Both the position numbers and the translations under genes were made by a program. The notes under the pieces were generated by a model. That model made no database searches and had not been told where the DNA came from. It worked only from the letters and a program-made list of their open reading frames with translations. A stretch of 41,141 nucleotides of DNA, from contig NZ_SACP01000041.1 in assembly GCF_004004555.2 (NCBI RefSeq), positions 1-41,141 on the forward strand, read 5' to 3'. Of this stretch, positions 1 through 7,882 are shown in pieces. Position 1 is the stretch's first letter. Every line of letters begins with the position of its first letter. Source of the DNA: Methylobacterium oryzihabitans. GTDB taxonomy: Bacteria > Pseudomonadota > Alphaproteobacteria > Rhizobiales > Beijerinckiaceae.

Positions 1-908
1 GGGGGCCGGCCGACCGGGCGGCCGGGGACGCCGGGCTGCATGTGCGGGGCGGTCGCCGGGGGCTGCGCCGAGGGCGGGATCGGGGCGGCCGGGCGACCGG
101 GCTCGGCCGGGCGTCCGGGCTCGGCCGGCGGCGGGGATGCGGGCGGTCGCGGCGCGTCGGGGGTGCGTTGCGCTGGCGCGTCGGGCGCGCGCTGGACGGG
201 TGCATCGGGCGCGCGCTGCGCCGGCGCCTCCGGGGCACGCGGGGCCGGGGCACCGGGCGGGCGGCGATCGGGCACCGGCTGCGGGCGCGCATCCGGGTCG
301 GGCCGCCGCTCGGCCGGGCGGTCGGGCTGGCGCTGGGCCGGCGGCTCGGGTTGGTCGGGACGTGCGGGCCGCGGCGCCGGGCGCTCGTCACGCTCCTGGC
401 GTTCCCCGGCCGGCGGCGCGGGCGGCCGTTCGGGCCGGGGCGCCCGCTCGCGCGGTGCGTCCTGGCGCTCGGGGCGCTCCTGCCTGTCGGGACGCTCCTG
501 CCTGTCGGGACGCTCCGGTCTCTCGGGGCGTTCCTGGCGCTCGGGGCGGTCCTGCCTGTCGGGGCGTTCCTGGCGCTCGGGCCTGTCCGGTCGCTCGGGC
601 CGTTCCGGCCGCGGTGCCGGGCGCTCGGCCGCCGGCGGGCGCTCGCGGGGCGGCTCCGGCCGTTCCTGTCGCTCGGGGCGCTCCGGCCGCGGGGCCGGAC
701 GTTCGGCCGGTCCCGGCCGCTCGTGCGGGGCGCCTCTCTCGGGGCCGCCGGGTCCGCCGCGCTCGGGCGGGCCGCCCCGCTCCGGAGGCCCAGCCTGGGC
801 GAACCGGACCGTCTCCGCGGCCGCCCCCTCCCGCGCGGACGCGACGGCGGGGAGCAGCAGGGCGGGCAGCATCGTGCCGGTGAGAAGCAGCACGCGGAGG
901 GGTCGCAT
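1..908 (-). CDS. Secreted Pro/Arg/Glu-rich low-complexity protein, 3' end outside window
   Basis: The frame is open from an ATG at 908 to the window edge, giving about 302 N-terminal residues and no stop. The start MRPLRVLLLTGTMLPALLLP is a clear Sec signal peptide with a likely cleavage after AVASA (about residue 25). From about residue 40 the protein is almost only Pro, Arg, Glu, Gln, Asp and Ala, with irregular short repeats of the type PERPERQ and PDRQERP, then a more Ala/Pro-rich stretch. It is therefore exported and largely disordered, and probably periplasmic or envelope-associated. Long disordered N-termini of this kind occur in Methylobacterium in front of OmpA-like or DUF1236-like C-terminal domains, but no such domain is visible here, so the family is open. 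The start has no strong Shine-Dalgarno. Overlapping long frames on the other strand are by-products of the composition. Confidence 0.72.
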   Translation of the reverse strand, partial: MRPLRVLLLTGTMLPALLLPAVASAREGAAAETVRFAQAGPPERGGPPERGGPGGPERGAPHERPGPAERPAPRPERPERQERPEPPRERPPAAERPAPRPERPERPDRPERQERPDRQDRPERQERPERPERPDRQERPDRQERPERQDAPRERAPRPERPPAPPAGERQERDERPAPRPARPDQPEPPAQRQPDRPAERRPDPDARPQPVPDRRPPGAPAPRAPEAPAQRAPDAPVQRAPDAPAQRTPDAPRPPASPPPAEPGRPAEPGRPAAPIPPSAQPPATAPHMQPGVPGRPVGRP

Positions 909-978
909 CGAGGGATCCGTGAAACGTGACGGGACCCCACGAACCGGACAGGCCGGATTTGGTTCCTGGTCTGCGCCG

Positions 979-1986
979 TCAGGGCGTCGCCGGGGCGCCC
1001 GTGTCGAGGCGGACCTGGGCCGGGACCGGCACCACGTCCGGCGCGATGATGCGGATCGGCGTCCGCTCCTCGGCGCCGGCGGTCTGGCGCGGCTCGGACG
1101 GCGTGCCGGCCTCGGTCAGGGCCTCCTCGCCGCGGGCGGCGGCGGTCGCCGCCACGGCGGCCGCCGTGCGGTCGGCGCGGCCGACGAGGGTCAGGCGGAC
1201 CTTCGGGCGCGACAGCATCTCGGCCTGGGCCGGGGTGACGAAGATGTCGCCCTTGTGCCGGACCAGCATGCTCTCGGCCTTGACGAGCGACTGGGCCCAG
1301 GTCTGCCCCTCGGCCTTGCACGAGCAGTTCGGCACGAAGGTCTTCTGGAACTTGAAGGCGTTCGGCAGCGAGGCGTAGGAGCGGCGGCCCGCGATCGCGG
1401 CGGCCTGATGCAGGCCGTTGTCGGTCGGCGGCATCGAGTAGGCGGCGGCCTCGGTGCCGGGGCACAGGGCCTTGCACATCTGGTCGGCGCCCTCACGCCC
1501 GTCGGGCAGGTTCGCCATCGGGAAATAGGCGCCGTCGCAGGTGCGCACGCAGATCACCCGCGAGCCGCCGGCCGCCGTGCCGGAAGCGCCGCCGTCGGCG
1601 GTCCTGGGCGTCGCCGGCGGCAGGCCGGTGCAGGCGTCCTTCACCGCCTCGATGAGCTGGCCGCGGCGCGCGTCCGAGACCTGGGTCGCACCGGCGCCGT
1701 AGCCGGCGTTGAGGGCGCGGATGCGCTGCTCGACCTGGGCGCATTGCGGCGGCCGCATGTCGAAGAACAGGAACCGGCCGCCCTCGCAGCCGATCGACTG
1801 ACGGTAGGCGACGAGGCGCTGGATCTCCTCGATCTGGCCGCGGTTGGCGTCCTGGCGCAGGTTGGCCAGTTCCGCGCGGTAGCGCTGGCAGGCCGCTGGG
1901 TTGGGCTCCGCCGCGGCGCCCTGGACGAAGGCGAGGACGGCACCGAGACCGGCGAGGATCCGGGCGATCGAGCGTATCGGCGACAT
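979..1986 (-). CDS. DUF2865 domain secreted protein
   Basis: The protein has 335 residues. It starts with an N-terminal signal peptide (about residues 1-26, ending QGAAA). A Cys-containing helical part follows, with C33, C67, C82 and C119. The core carries the signature CVRTCDGAYFP at residues 146-156, followed by further cysteines in DQMCKALCPG and NCSCK. The spaced CVRTCDG and CKALCPG motifs are typical of DUF2865, a family of exported proteins of unknown function common in Bradyrhizobium and Methylobacterium. The number of cysteines suggests a disulfide-bonded periplasmic protein. The last 80 residues are Ala/Pro-rich and probably flexible. It is read in the same direction as the truncated low-complexity protein downstream (70 bp gap) and divergently from creA. 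The family call is firm; the function is unknown. Confidence 0.85.
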   Translation of the reverse strand: MSPIRSIARILAGLGAVLAFVQGAAAEPNPAACQRYRAELANLRQDANRGQIEEIQRLVAYRQSIGCEGGRFLFFDMRPPQCAQVEQRIRALNAGYGAGATQVSDARRGQLIEAVKDACTGLPPATPRTADGGASGTAAGGSRVICVRTCDGAYFPMANLPDGREGADQMCKALCPGTEAAAYSMPPTDNGLHQAAAIAGRRSYASLPNAFKFQKTFVPNCSCKAEGQTWAQSLVKAESMLVRHKGDIFVTPAQAEMLSRPKVRLTLVGRADRTAAAVAATAAARGEEALTEAGTPSEPRQTAGAEERTPIRIIAPDVVPVPAQVRLDTGAPATP

Positions 1987-2090
1987 GGCTTCCGGAAGGG
2001 ACCGAGGCGGGCGGCGAGGTCTTCGACCGGGGCCGGAGACTCGTGCGACTGGGCTGTTCTAGCGGCCCTCGCCGTGCGGCGACAGCCGTC

Positions 2091-2113
2091 CTACATAAGT
2101 TAAGCTTGTGTAG
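2091..2113. promoter_or_regulatory. Imperfect palindrome in the DUF2865/creA divergent region
   Basis: An A/T-rich palindrome, CTACATAAGTT-A-AGCTTGTGTAG, with 9 of 11 positions matching between arms. It ends 15 bp before the creA start and lies in the 142-bp gap between two divergent genes. It stands out from the GC-rich surroundings. The position fits an operator or the core promoter of creA. No regulator is identified. Confidence 0.35.
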
Positions 2114-2128
2114 GTTGGGGATGAGGCG

Positions 2129-2656
2129 ATGGTGTGGCGTCGGGGTCTCATGGTGGTCGGCGGTCTCGCGGCCGGGTTGGCGGCGGGCCTCGCCGCGGGA
2201 GCGGCGCAGGCCGCCGACGATCCCGACCGCATCTTCGACAAGTCGACCGTCTGGCGTCCGCTGACGCCCAACGACAAGCTCGTGGTCTACGGCATCGACG
2301 ACCCCGACGTCGCCGGCGTCGCCTGCCACTACACCCAGCCCGAGAAGGGCGGCATCAAGGGCACGCTCGGCCTCGCCGAGGAGGTCTCCGACATCTCGCT
2401 GTCGTGCCGCCAGATCGGCCCGGTGTCGTTCAAGGGCAAGGCCTCGCAGGGCGAGGTCGTGTTCAGCGAGCGCCGCTCGCTGATCTTCAAGAGCATGCAG
2501 ATCGTGCGCGGCTGCGACGCCAAGCGCAACACGCTGATCTACATGGTCTATTCCGACAAGGTGGTGCAAGGCTCTCCGAAGAACTCGACCTCGACGGTGC
2601 CCCTCATGCCCTGGGGCACGGAGATGCCGCCGAAATGCGGCGACTTCATCAAGTGA
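2129..2656 (+). CDS. creA: CreA family protein
   Basis: The protein has 175 residues with a signal peptide of about 29 residues (AAGLAAGAAQA then ADDPD). The mature part has the conserved CreA pattern: WRPLTPNDKLVVYGIDDPDV, then GVACHYTQPEKGGIKGTLGL, then a Cys in ISLSCRQIGP, and a C-terminal GTEMPPKCGDFIK. Length and order match the CreA family (about 155-175 residues). CreA is a small exported protein found in many proteobacteria and has no established biochemical role; its name comes from the E. coli cre locus, but no creB, creC or creD is nearby. It is divergent from the DUF2865 gene and convergent with a methyltransferase gene. An alternative start in the same frame at 2150 would shorten the signal peptide. 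Confidence 0.88.
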   Translation: MVWRRGLMVVGGLAAGLAAGLAAGAAQAADDPDRIFDKSTVWRPLTPNDKLVVYGIDDPDVAGVACHYTQPEKGGIKGTLGLAEEVSDISLSCRQIGPVSFKGKASQGEVVFSERRSLIFKSMQIVRGCDAKRNTLIYMVYSDKVVQGSPKNSTSTVPLMPWGTEMPPKCGDFIK

Positions 2657-2677
2657 CCGGATCCGCCCGCCGCTCGG

Positions 2678-3382
2678 CTACCGCTTGCGGATGAGGGCGA
2701 CGCCCTCGGAGAGGTTGAGGGTCCGGAACTTGGACGGGCGACGGGGCGACACGTTCCGGATCGCCCCGTAATGCGCCTCGTCGACGAGCTGCTTGACGAA
2801 GCCGACCATGCCGAACTGGTGGCTGTGGAACAGCTTGGGCAGGTGTCCGAACGACCCTTCCTCGACGTAGACGAAGCGGTTCTTCTCCTCGGCCGCCATC
2901 TCCCATTCGCGGGCGGCCGGCTGGTAGCGCGACCCGTCGGGCCAGTCGTCCCAGTACCCCGTTCCCCAGTCCTCGATGACGTAGTAGCCGCCCGACGACA
3001 GATGCTCGTCGAACAGGGTCTCGTAGGCGATCTTCGTGTACAGGCCGAAATGCGACCCGTCGTCGATGATGATGTCGAACCGCCCCCCGCGCACGCTCGC
3101 GGCGACCTGCCGCAGGAAGTCCGGGTCGTCCTGACGTCCCTTGCAGAACCGGATGTTGCCGGAGAACCGCACCGGCGGCTCCATGATGTCGATGCCGACC
3201 ACGTGCGCGAAGCGGAAATACTCCGACCACATGAGGAGCGAGCCGCCGTGATGCACCCCGATCTCCAGGACGTTGATCGGCTTGTCGCGCAGGTGGCCGA
3301 AATGCTCCTCGTAGATTTCCAGGTAGCCCGGCTCCTTGACCGCGTTGAAATGCTGCGACAGCTGCGCAAGGCTCGGCATCAT
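2678..3382 (-). CDS. Class I SAM-dependent methyltransferase (MycE/CmcI-like)
   Basis: The protein has 234 residues counted from the MM pair at 3382. The SAM-binding motif I is VLEIGVHHGGS at residues 38-48, followed by the acidic strand-2 motif VVGIDI (61-66), the IIIDDGSH motif (105-111) and VIEDWG (135-140). The aspartates in DDGSH and EDWG are the usual metal-binding positions of macrocin/mycinamicin O-methyltransferases and of cephalosporin hydroxylase-like methyltransferases. The protein therefore probably methylates a sugar or other small molecule, but the substrate is unknown: the gene stands alone, with no glycosyltransferases or polyketide genes nearby. The frame is open far upstream; the start was chosen because the family begins shortly before the conserved helix SLAQLSQHF and upstream sequence is low-quality coding. 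Confidence 0.82.
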   Translation of the reverse strand: MMPSLAQLSQHFNAVKEPGYLEIYEEHFGHLRDKPINVLEIGVHHGGSLLMWSEYFRFAHVVGIDIMEPPVRFSGNIRFCKGRQDDPDFLRQVAASVRGGRFDIIIDDGSHFGLYTKIAYETLFDEHLSSGGYYVIEDWGTGYWDDWPDGSRYQPAAREWEMAAEEKNRFVYVEEGSFGHLPKLFHSHQFGMVGFVKQLVDEAHYGAIRNVSPRRPSKFRTLNLSEGVALIRKR

Positions 3383-3497
3383 GGCGCGGTTCTCGTGAGT
3401 GGCGGGGCCGGTTCCCGGAGCGTCGCGGGGTCCTCCGGACCGCGCCTCATACGAAATCCGACTGATCGCTTCAGGCGACCGCAAGCGGTCGCTTTCG

Positions 3498-3597
3498 CGA
3501 TGCGGATTTCGGCTTCGCTCAGGCGTGTGGAGCCGAAGGCTCCACCGCGCGGGCTGGTGATACGGTTTTCGGAACGAAGCGTCCCAAAACCGTATCA
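3498..3597. repeat. Interspersed palindromic repeat, copy A
   Basis: The element ends in a 12-bp perfect stem, TGATACGGTTTT (3558-3569) against AAAACCGTATCA (3586-3597). Before it is a stretch shared with copy B at 13.1 kb (gATGCGGA, GGCTTCGCTCA, CGCGCGG, CTGGTGATACGG). Copy A has an extra small hairpin, GTGGAGCC (3527-3534) against GGCTCCAC (3538-3545), that copy B lacks. The last triplet on the minus strand is the stop codon of the gene to the right, so the hairpin also sits where a terminator would. Confidence 0.8.
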
Positions 3598-3927
3598 CTC
3601 CTTGCAGGTGATGCGGACCGGGCGCTCGGCCGGGCGCGGCACGCTCGGCGTCTCGATCGCGCCGGTATACTCGTCCTTGGCCGCGACGCCGAACGAGACC
3701 GCCCGCGAGAACCCTTGCGACTCGCACCACGCATCGGCGACGACCTGGCCGCATTCGCCGCCGGTGCTGGCGAGGCAGTCGGCGACGCCGTAGCCGTCGC
3801 TCGACGGGATCAGGAAGGTCTTCTCCGTGCGGGCGGCCGCCGGGCCGGTCGTCTCGGCGGCCGCGGCCGGCAGGGCGAAGCCGGCGAGGAGGCCGAGGGC
3901 GCAGAGGGCGGCACGGGTGCGTCGCAT
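3595..3927 (-). CDS. Small secreted cysteine-containing protein, conserved hypothetical
   Basis: The protein has 110 residues from an ATG at 3927. That start has a good Shine-Dalgarno (GGAAGG, about 7 bases upstream) and is followed at once by a signal peptide, MRRTRAALCALGLLAGFALP, cleaved near PAAAAET. Longer versions of the frame exist, but their N-terminus is not coding-like. The mature protein has C61, C69 and C78 in the pattern DCLASTGGECGQVVADAWCESQGF and a C-terminal Cys in VRITCKE, which suggests two disulfides. I recognise the pattern as that of a hypothetical family common in Hyphomicrobiales; no function is known. The stop codon is embedded in the palindromic repeat at 3558-3597. 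Confidence 0.75.
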   Translation of the reverse strand: MRRTRAALCALGLLAGFALPAAAAETTGPAAARTEKTFLIPSSDGYGVADCLASTGGECGQVVADAWCESQGFSRAVSFGVAAKDEYTGAIETPSVPRPAERPVRITCKE

Positions 3928-4292
3928 GAAATGACCTTCCGGATCGGAATCGTTGCCGTCGAAACTGGAAGCGGTTGGTAAACAAAACCTCAATTCCAGC
4001 CGGTGCGCGTCCCGATCCGGGTCGGACGGCACGGACCTGCGCCCGCACCTCGCCCGCGGTCCGTCCCGGCGAGGGGCGGGCCGTTCCGGCTCGAAAAGCT
4101 CACGGATTTGGGCTAACCCGGATCGGCCGCCCGGGGCGTCTCGCAGGTGCAACACGGGGCGAAAACGGCCGGGCCCGCCGCGGTCCGGCGCGGGCGGCGC
4201 CACCCCGCGCGAAGCGCGGTGCCGCAACAGGTTAGGAGCGTGGCCGGACCGCGTGGCGATGGTTCCGGCCCGACAGAGTCCGAAGGTGTTTC
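3928..4292. other. Intergenic region between the small secreted protein gene and cysS
   Basis: This 365-bp divergent gap should carry the promoters of both genes. I see no protein of coding quality in it. A short A/T-richer patch at about 3975-4000 is the likeliest promoter area for the leftward gene. A small stem (CCGCGC/GCGCGG around a GAA loop, about 4206-4220) lies ahead of cysS. No T-box or other riboswitch could be recognised. Confidence 0.4.
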
Positions 4293-5675
4293 ATGGCCCC
4301 GTTGTTGCGCCTCTACAACACGCTGACCCGGGCCAAGGAGCCGTTCCGGCCGATCGATTCGGCCAACGTGCGGATGTATGCCTGCGGCCCGACGGTCTAC
4401 GACGCGGCCCATATCGGCAACGCGCGCCCGATCATCGTCTTCGACCTGCTGTTCCGGCTGCTGCGCCACCTCTACGGCGCCGAGGCGGTCACCTACGCCC
4501 GCAACGTCACCGACGTGGACGACAAGATCAACGCGCGGGCGCAGGAGCGCGGCATCTCCATCCGCGCGCTGACCGACGGGACGCTGGCGCAGTTCCACGC
4601 CGACATCCGCGACCTCGGCGTGCTGATGGCGCCGGACGTCAACATCCCGGGCGCCCGCCCGGCCTTCGTCGAGCCGCGGGCGACCGACCACATCGCCGAG
4701 ATGGCCTCCATCGCCGAGCGGCTCGTCGCCGCCGGCCACGCCTACGTCGCCGCCGACCACGTCCTGTTCGATGTGCCCTCGATGCCCGATTACGGTGCGC
4801 TGTCGAAGCGTCCCCTCGACGAGATGGAGGCCGGGGCCCGGGTCGACGTCGCGCCCTACAAGCGCTCGCCGCTCGACTTCGTGCTGTGGAAGCCCTCGAA
4901 GCCCGGCGAGCCGTCCTGGCCCTCGCCCTGCGGCATCGTCCCGCCCGGCCGGCCGGGCTGGCACATCGAGTGCTCGGCGATGGCGTGGCGGCATCTCGGC
5001 GAGACCTTCGACATCCATGCCGGCGGCATCGACCTCGTGTTCCCCCACCACGAGAACGAGGTCGCGCAGTCGCGCTGCTGCTTCGGCACCCCGGTGATGG
5101 CCAACGTCTGGCTCCACAACGGCTTTTTGCAGGTCGAGGGCGAGAAGATGTCGAAGTCCCTCGGCAACTTCGTCACCATCCGCGAGGTGCTGAACGACTG
5201 GCCGGGCGAGGTCGTGCGCCTGAACATGCTCAAGACCCAGTACCGCCAGCCGATCGACTGGACTCTGCGGGGGCTGGACGAGGCGAGCCGGATGCTCGAC
5301 CGCTGGTACGAGGCGGTCGGCGACGCGGCTCCCGCCGCCTCGGTGCCGGATTCGGTCCTGGAGCCGCTGCTCGACGACCTCAACACCCCGGCGGCGCTCG
5401 GCGCCCTGCACCGCCTCGACGAGCCCGCCGCCCTCAAGGCGGCGGCGAACCTGATGGGGCTGCTGCGGCGCTCGCGCTCTGAGCGCGAGCAGGCGGCGGT
5501 GGCGGCATCGGGCATCGACGCCGCCGCGGTCGAGGCCCTGATCGCCGCCCGCAAGGAGGCGCGGGCGCGCAAGGACTGGGCCGAGTCGGACCGGATCCGC
5601 GACACGCTGACGGCCCTCGGCGTCAGCGTGAAGGACAACAAGGACGGGACGACGACGTGGACGGCGTTGCCGTGA
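4293..5675 (+). CDS. cysS: Cysteinyl-tRNA synthetase
   Basis: This 460-residue class I aminoacyl-tRNA synthetase charges tRNA-Cys with cysteine in the cytoplasm. The catalytic HIGH motif appears as HIGN at residues 40-43, and the KMSKS motif is intact at 285-289 (GEKMSKSLGN). The zinc ligands of the family are visible: C31 in MYACGPTVYD, the Cys in WHIECSAM and the His/Glu in HHENEVAQ. Length matches the usual 450-470. The start at 4293 is preceded by AAGG and matches the family N-terminus (LRLYNTLTRAKEPF). It is a single gene, convergent with the LOG-family gene, and the two are separated by a large inverted repeat. Confidence 0.97.
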   Translation: MAPLLRLYNTLTRAKEPFRPIDSANVRMYACGPTVYDAAHIGNARPIIVFDLLFRLLRHLYGAEAVTYARNVTDVDDKINARAQERGISIRALTDGTLAQFHADIRDLGVLMAPDVNIPGARPAFVEPRATDHIAEMASIAERLVAAGHAYVAADHVLFDVPSMPDYGALSKRPLDEMEAGARVDVAPYKRSPLDFVLWKPSKPGEPSWPSPCGIVPPGRPGWHIECSAMAWRHLGETFDIHAGGIDLVFPHHENEVAQSRCCFGTPVMANVWLHNGFLQVEGEKMSKSLGNFVTIREVLNDWPGEVVRLNMLKTQYRQPIDWTLRGLDEASRMLDRWYEAVGDAAPAASVPDSVLEPLLDDLNTPAALGALHRLDEPAALKAAANLMGLLRRSRSEREQAAVAASGIDAAAVEALIAARKEARARKDWAESDRIRDTLTALGVSVKDNKDGTTTWTALP

Positions 5676-5688
5676 TGGCGGGGGCCTG

Positions 5689-5858
5689 AACCCTCCCCCC
5701 TCTGCGGGGGAGGGTGCCCTGCGAAGCAGGGCGGGAGAGGGGCACCACGCTTCCGGAGGTGGCTCGGCAGCTGTGTAAGGCGCTACGTTCTGAACCGTCG
5801 CGTTCCCCTCTCCCGGCTCGCTGCGCTCGCCACCCTCCCCCGCAGAGGGGGGAGGGTT
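5689..5858. repeat. Large intergenic inverted repeat between convergent genes
   Basis: Positions 5689-5716 and 5831-5858 are perfect 28-bp reverse complements (arms begin AACCCTCCCCCCTCTGCGGG). The inner parts are imperfectly complementary (GCGGGAGAGGGG against CCCCTCTCCCG). It starts 13 bp after the cysS stop and ends 24 bp before the stop of the leftward gene, so it could work as a bidirectional terminator. Elements of this CCCTCCCCC type are scattered in many alphaproteobacterial genomes. There is no transposase. Confidence 0.85.
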
Positions 5859-5882
5859 AGCCCAGCGCCCTGCACCCCTGCC

Positions 5883-6476
5883 TCAGAACCGCTCCTCGAT
5901 CAGCGCCTCGGCTTCCGGCCGCGGGGCGCTGCGGCGGATCGCGTCGCGCAAGGCCGGCAGCACCTCGGCGGGGTTGGAGGCCACGAGGTAGTTCAGGTCG
6001 AGCCCCTCGCGGATGAAGCCGCTGCGGCGCATGTGGTCGAACAGGCCCAGCAGCGGGGCCCAGAACTCCGCCACCGACAGGAGCAGGATCGGCTTGGCGT
6101 GCTGGCCGAGCTGAGCCCAGGTCATCTGCTCGACCAGTTCCTCGAGCGTGCCGATGCCGCCCGGCAGGGCCACGAAGGCGTCAGAGCGGTCGAACATCAG
6201 CTTCTTGCGGGTGTGCATGTCGGAGACCACGATCGTCTCCTGCACGTCGTCCAGCATGCGCTCGCGCGACTTGAGGAAGTCCGGGATGATGCCGGTGACG
6301 TGGCCGCCGTGGTCGAGCACCGCGCGGGCGACCGTGCCCATCAGCCCGACATTGCCGCCGCCGTAGACGAGGCCGATCCCCGCCTCGGCCAGCAGGCGGC
6401 CGAGGTCGCGCGCCGCGTCCCTGTAGACCGGATCGGCCCCGAACCCCGAACCGCAATACACGCAAACCGTTCGCAT
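5883..6476 (-). CDS. LOG family protein (TIGR00730), nucleotide 5'-monophosphate phosphoribohydrolase
   Basis: The protein has 197 residues, the usual size. It has the two family signatures: GGGNVGLMG at residues 39-47 and PGGIGTLEE at 105-113, the latter binding the phosphate and carrying the catalytic Glu. Members cleave nucleoside 5'-monophosphates to free base and ribose 5-phosphate. In plant-associated bacteria they release active cytokinins (LOG activity); others act on general AMP-like substrates, and sequence alone does not separate these. Methylobacteria are known cytokinin producers, so the role fits the inferred host, but here the gene stands alone. The ATG at 6476 was chosen because it gives the family N-terminus MRTVCVYCGSG. 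Confidence 0.9.
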   Translation of the reverse strand: MRTVCVYCGSGFGADPVYRDAARDLGRLLAEAGIGLVYGGGNVGLMGTVARAVLDHGGHVTGIIPDFLKSRERMLDDVQETIVVSDMHTRKKLMFDRSDAFVALPGGIGTLEELVEQMTWAQLGQHAKPILLLSVAEFWAPLLGLFDHMRRSGFIREGLDLNYLVASNPAEVLPALRDAIRRSAPRPEAEALIEERF

Positions 6477-6689
6477 CGATGCTCCCGTGGTCGATCCGCG
6501 CCGCCCCCGAGGCCGCGCGAGGGCATCGACCGGAGGGGGGAGCCGCGCGGCGTGGTGTCTCCTCGCGATGGCTGATACTATGGTGGGGCGTCTCCCGTCT
6601 TGTCGACCCGGAGGCGAATGGCCGCGGCGGGCGAGCGTTGCCGGACGACCGGTGCAAGGATCCTGCCGCGGACGACGGGGAGGGGTGCC

Positions 6690-7829
6690 ATGACGGCGGA
6701 ATGGCGCAGGGGCGTGTCGCTGGCGGTCGTCGGCCTCGTGATCGGCCTCGGGCTCATCGGCGCGCTCGCGACCGGGACGCGCGCGGTCCGCCAGGGCGCG
6801 GCGCCGGAACCGGCCCCGCAGGCCGAGGCGGTGCCCGCCGTCCGCCCCGCCGACCGGGCCGAGGCGCGCCCGGCGCCGGCCCCCGCCGAGCCGCGCTTCG
6901 ACGTGATCCGGGTCGAGCCCGACGGGGCCGCGGTGGTCGCCGGCCGCGCCGAGCCGAACGCCGAGATCGAGCTTCTCGTCGGCGGCCAGCCCTTCGCCCG
7001 CGGGCGCACCGACGCGGACGGCCACTTCGCCCTGGTGCCGCCGCCGTTCCCGGCCGGCAGCAGCGAGGTGACCCTGCGCAGCACCGGCGGTGGCGGCCTC
7101 GCCGCCGCGGGGTCGGACAGCGCGACCGTGGTGGTCGCCGCCGACCGGCGCGCCCCGCCCCTGGTCGCGGTCAGCCGCGCCGGCCAGCCGACGCTCGTGC
7201 TGTCGCGCCCCGACGAGACCGCCCCGGTCGCCGCCGCCCCGGCGCCCCTGCGGGTGGTGAGCGTCGATGCCGAGGCCGGGGGGCGGCTGCACGTCAGCGC
7301 CCGCGGCGCCCCGCGGACCGAGACGCGGCTCTACCTCAACGACACCCTCGTGGCTCCGGGACGGGCCGGACGGGACGGGCGCGTCAGCTTCACCATCGGA
7401 CGGGGCGTGCGCGGCGGCGACTACCGGGTCCGGATCGATCAGGTCGACCCCGCCTCCGGGACGGTGCAGGCGCGGTCCGAGGTGCCGTTCGCCTACCCGA
7501 AGGGGCTCGACGGCCCGGTGGCCGCGAAGTCCGGTCCCGGCGCGACCCCCGAGGGCCGTGCCCCGGACGCGACCGTGCGGGTCGCGGGGGCCGGCGAGCC
7601 CGGCGTGGTGTTCGTTCCCGGCGTCGGGACGGCGCAGGTGGTCCGCGGCGACAACCTGTGGAGCATCAGCCGGCGGGTCTACGGCCGCGGCCTGCGCTAC
7701 ACGGTGATCTTCGGCGCCAACCAGCCGCAGATCCGCAACCCGCACCGCATCTATCCCGGTCAGGTCTTCGTGCTGCCGGGCGACGGCGGCCGGGACGCCA
7801 CGATGGCGCCGGCCGAGAAGCGCGGCTAG
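6690..7829 (+). CDS. LysM domain protein with N-terminal membrane anchor
   Basis: The protein has 379 residues. The ATG at 6690 has a strong upstream GGGGAGGGG. Residues about 10-30 form a single hydrophobic segment (VSLAVVGLVIGLGLIGALAT), acting as an anchor or uncleaved signal. A Pro/Ala-rich linker and two beta-rich repeats follow; each looks like a carboxypeptidase-regulatory or Ig-like fold (DADGHFALVPPPFPAG and RDGRVSFTIGRGVRGGDYRV). A C-terminal LysM domain lies at about residues 314-366, with VVRGDNLWSISRRVYG and an IYPGQVFVLP end. LysM domains bind peptidoglycan, so the protein probably tethers the inner membrane or periplasm to the wall. It is 53 bp upstream of an ABC exporter in the same direction and may be co-transcribed. 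The partner is unknown. Confidence 0.85.
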   Translation: MTAEWRRGVSLAVVGLVIGLGLIGALATGTRAVRQGAAPEPAPQAEAVPAVRPADRAEARPAPAPAEPRFDVIRVEPDGAAVVAGRAEPNAEIELLVGGQPFARGRTDADGHFALVPPPFPAGSSEVTLRSTGGGGLAAAGSDSATVVVAADRRAPPLVAVSRAGQPTLVLSRPDETAPVAAAPAPLRVVSVDAEAGGRLHVSARGAPRTETRLYLNDTLVAPGRAGRDGRVSFTIGRGVRGGDYRVRIDQVDPASGTVQARSEVPFAYPKGLDGPVAAKSGPGATPEGRAPDATVRVAGAGEPGVVFVPGVGTAQVVRGDNLWSISRRVYGRGLRYTVIFGANQPQIRNPHRIYPGQVFVLPGDGGRDATMAPAEKRG

Positions 7830-7882
7830 GACACGAGGGGCCTGCGCCGCCGCAGGTGTCCGCCGCCGGCGCGCACGCCTAT

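Noticed and set aside
40..2103. Very long open frames on the + strand (687 and 295 codons) over the left end
   Set aside because: They are Arg/Gly/Ser-rich by-products of a Pro/Arg/Glu-coding minus strand in 75 % GC DNA; the minus strand has signal peptides and family motifs.
3928..4292. T-box leader for cysS
   Set aside because: T-boxes are mainly Gram-positive, and no conserved T-box core (AGGGTGGNACCGCG) was found in this gap.
5689..5858. Insertion sequence
   Set aside because: Inverted arms are present, but the 170-bp element has no transposase and no target duplication was seen.
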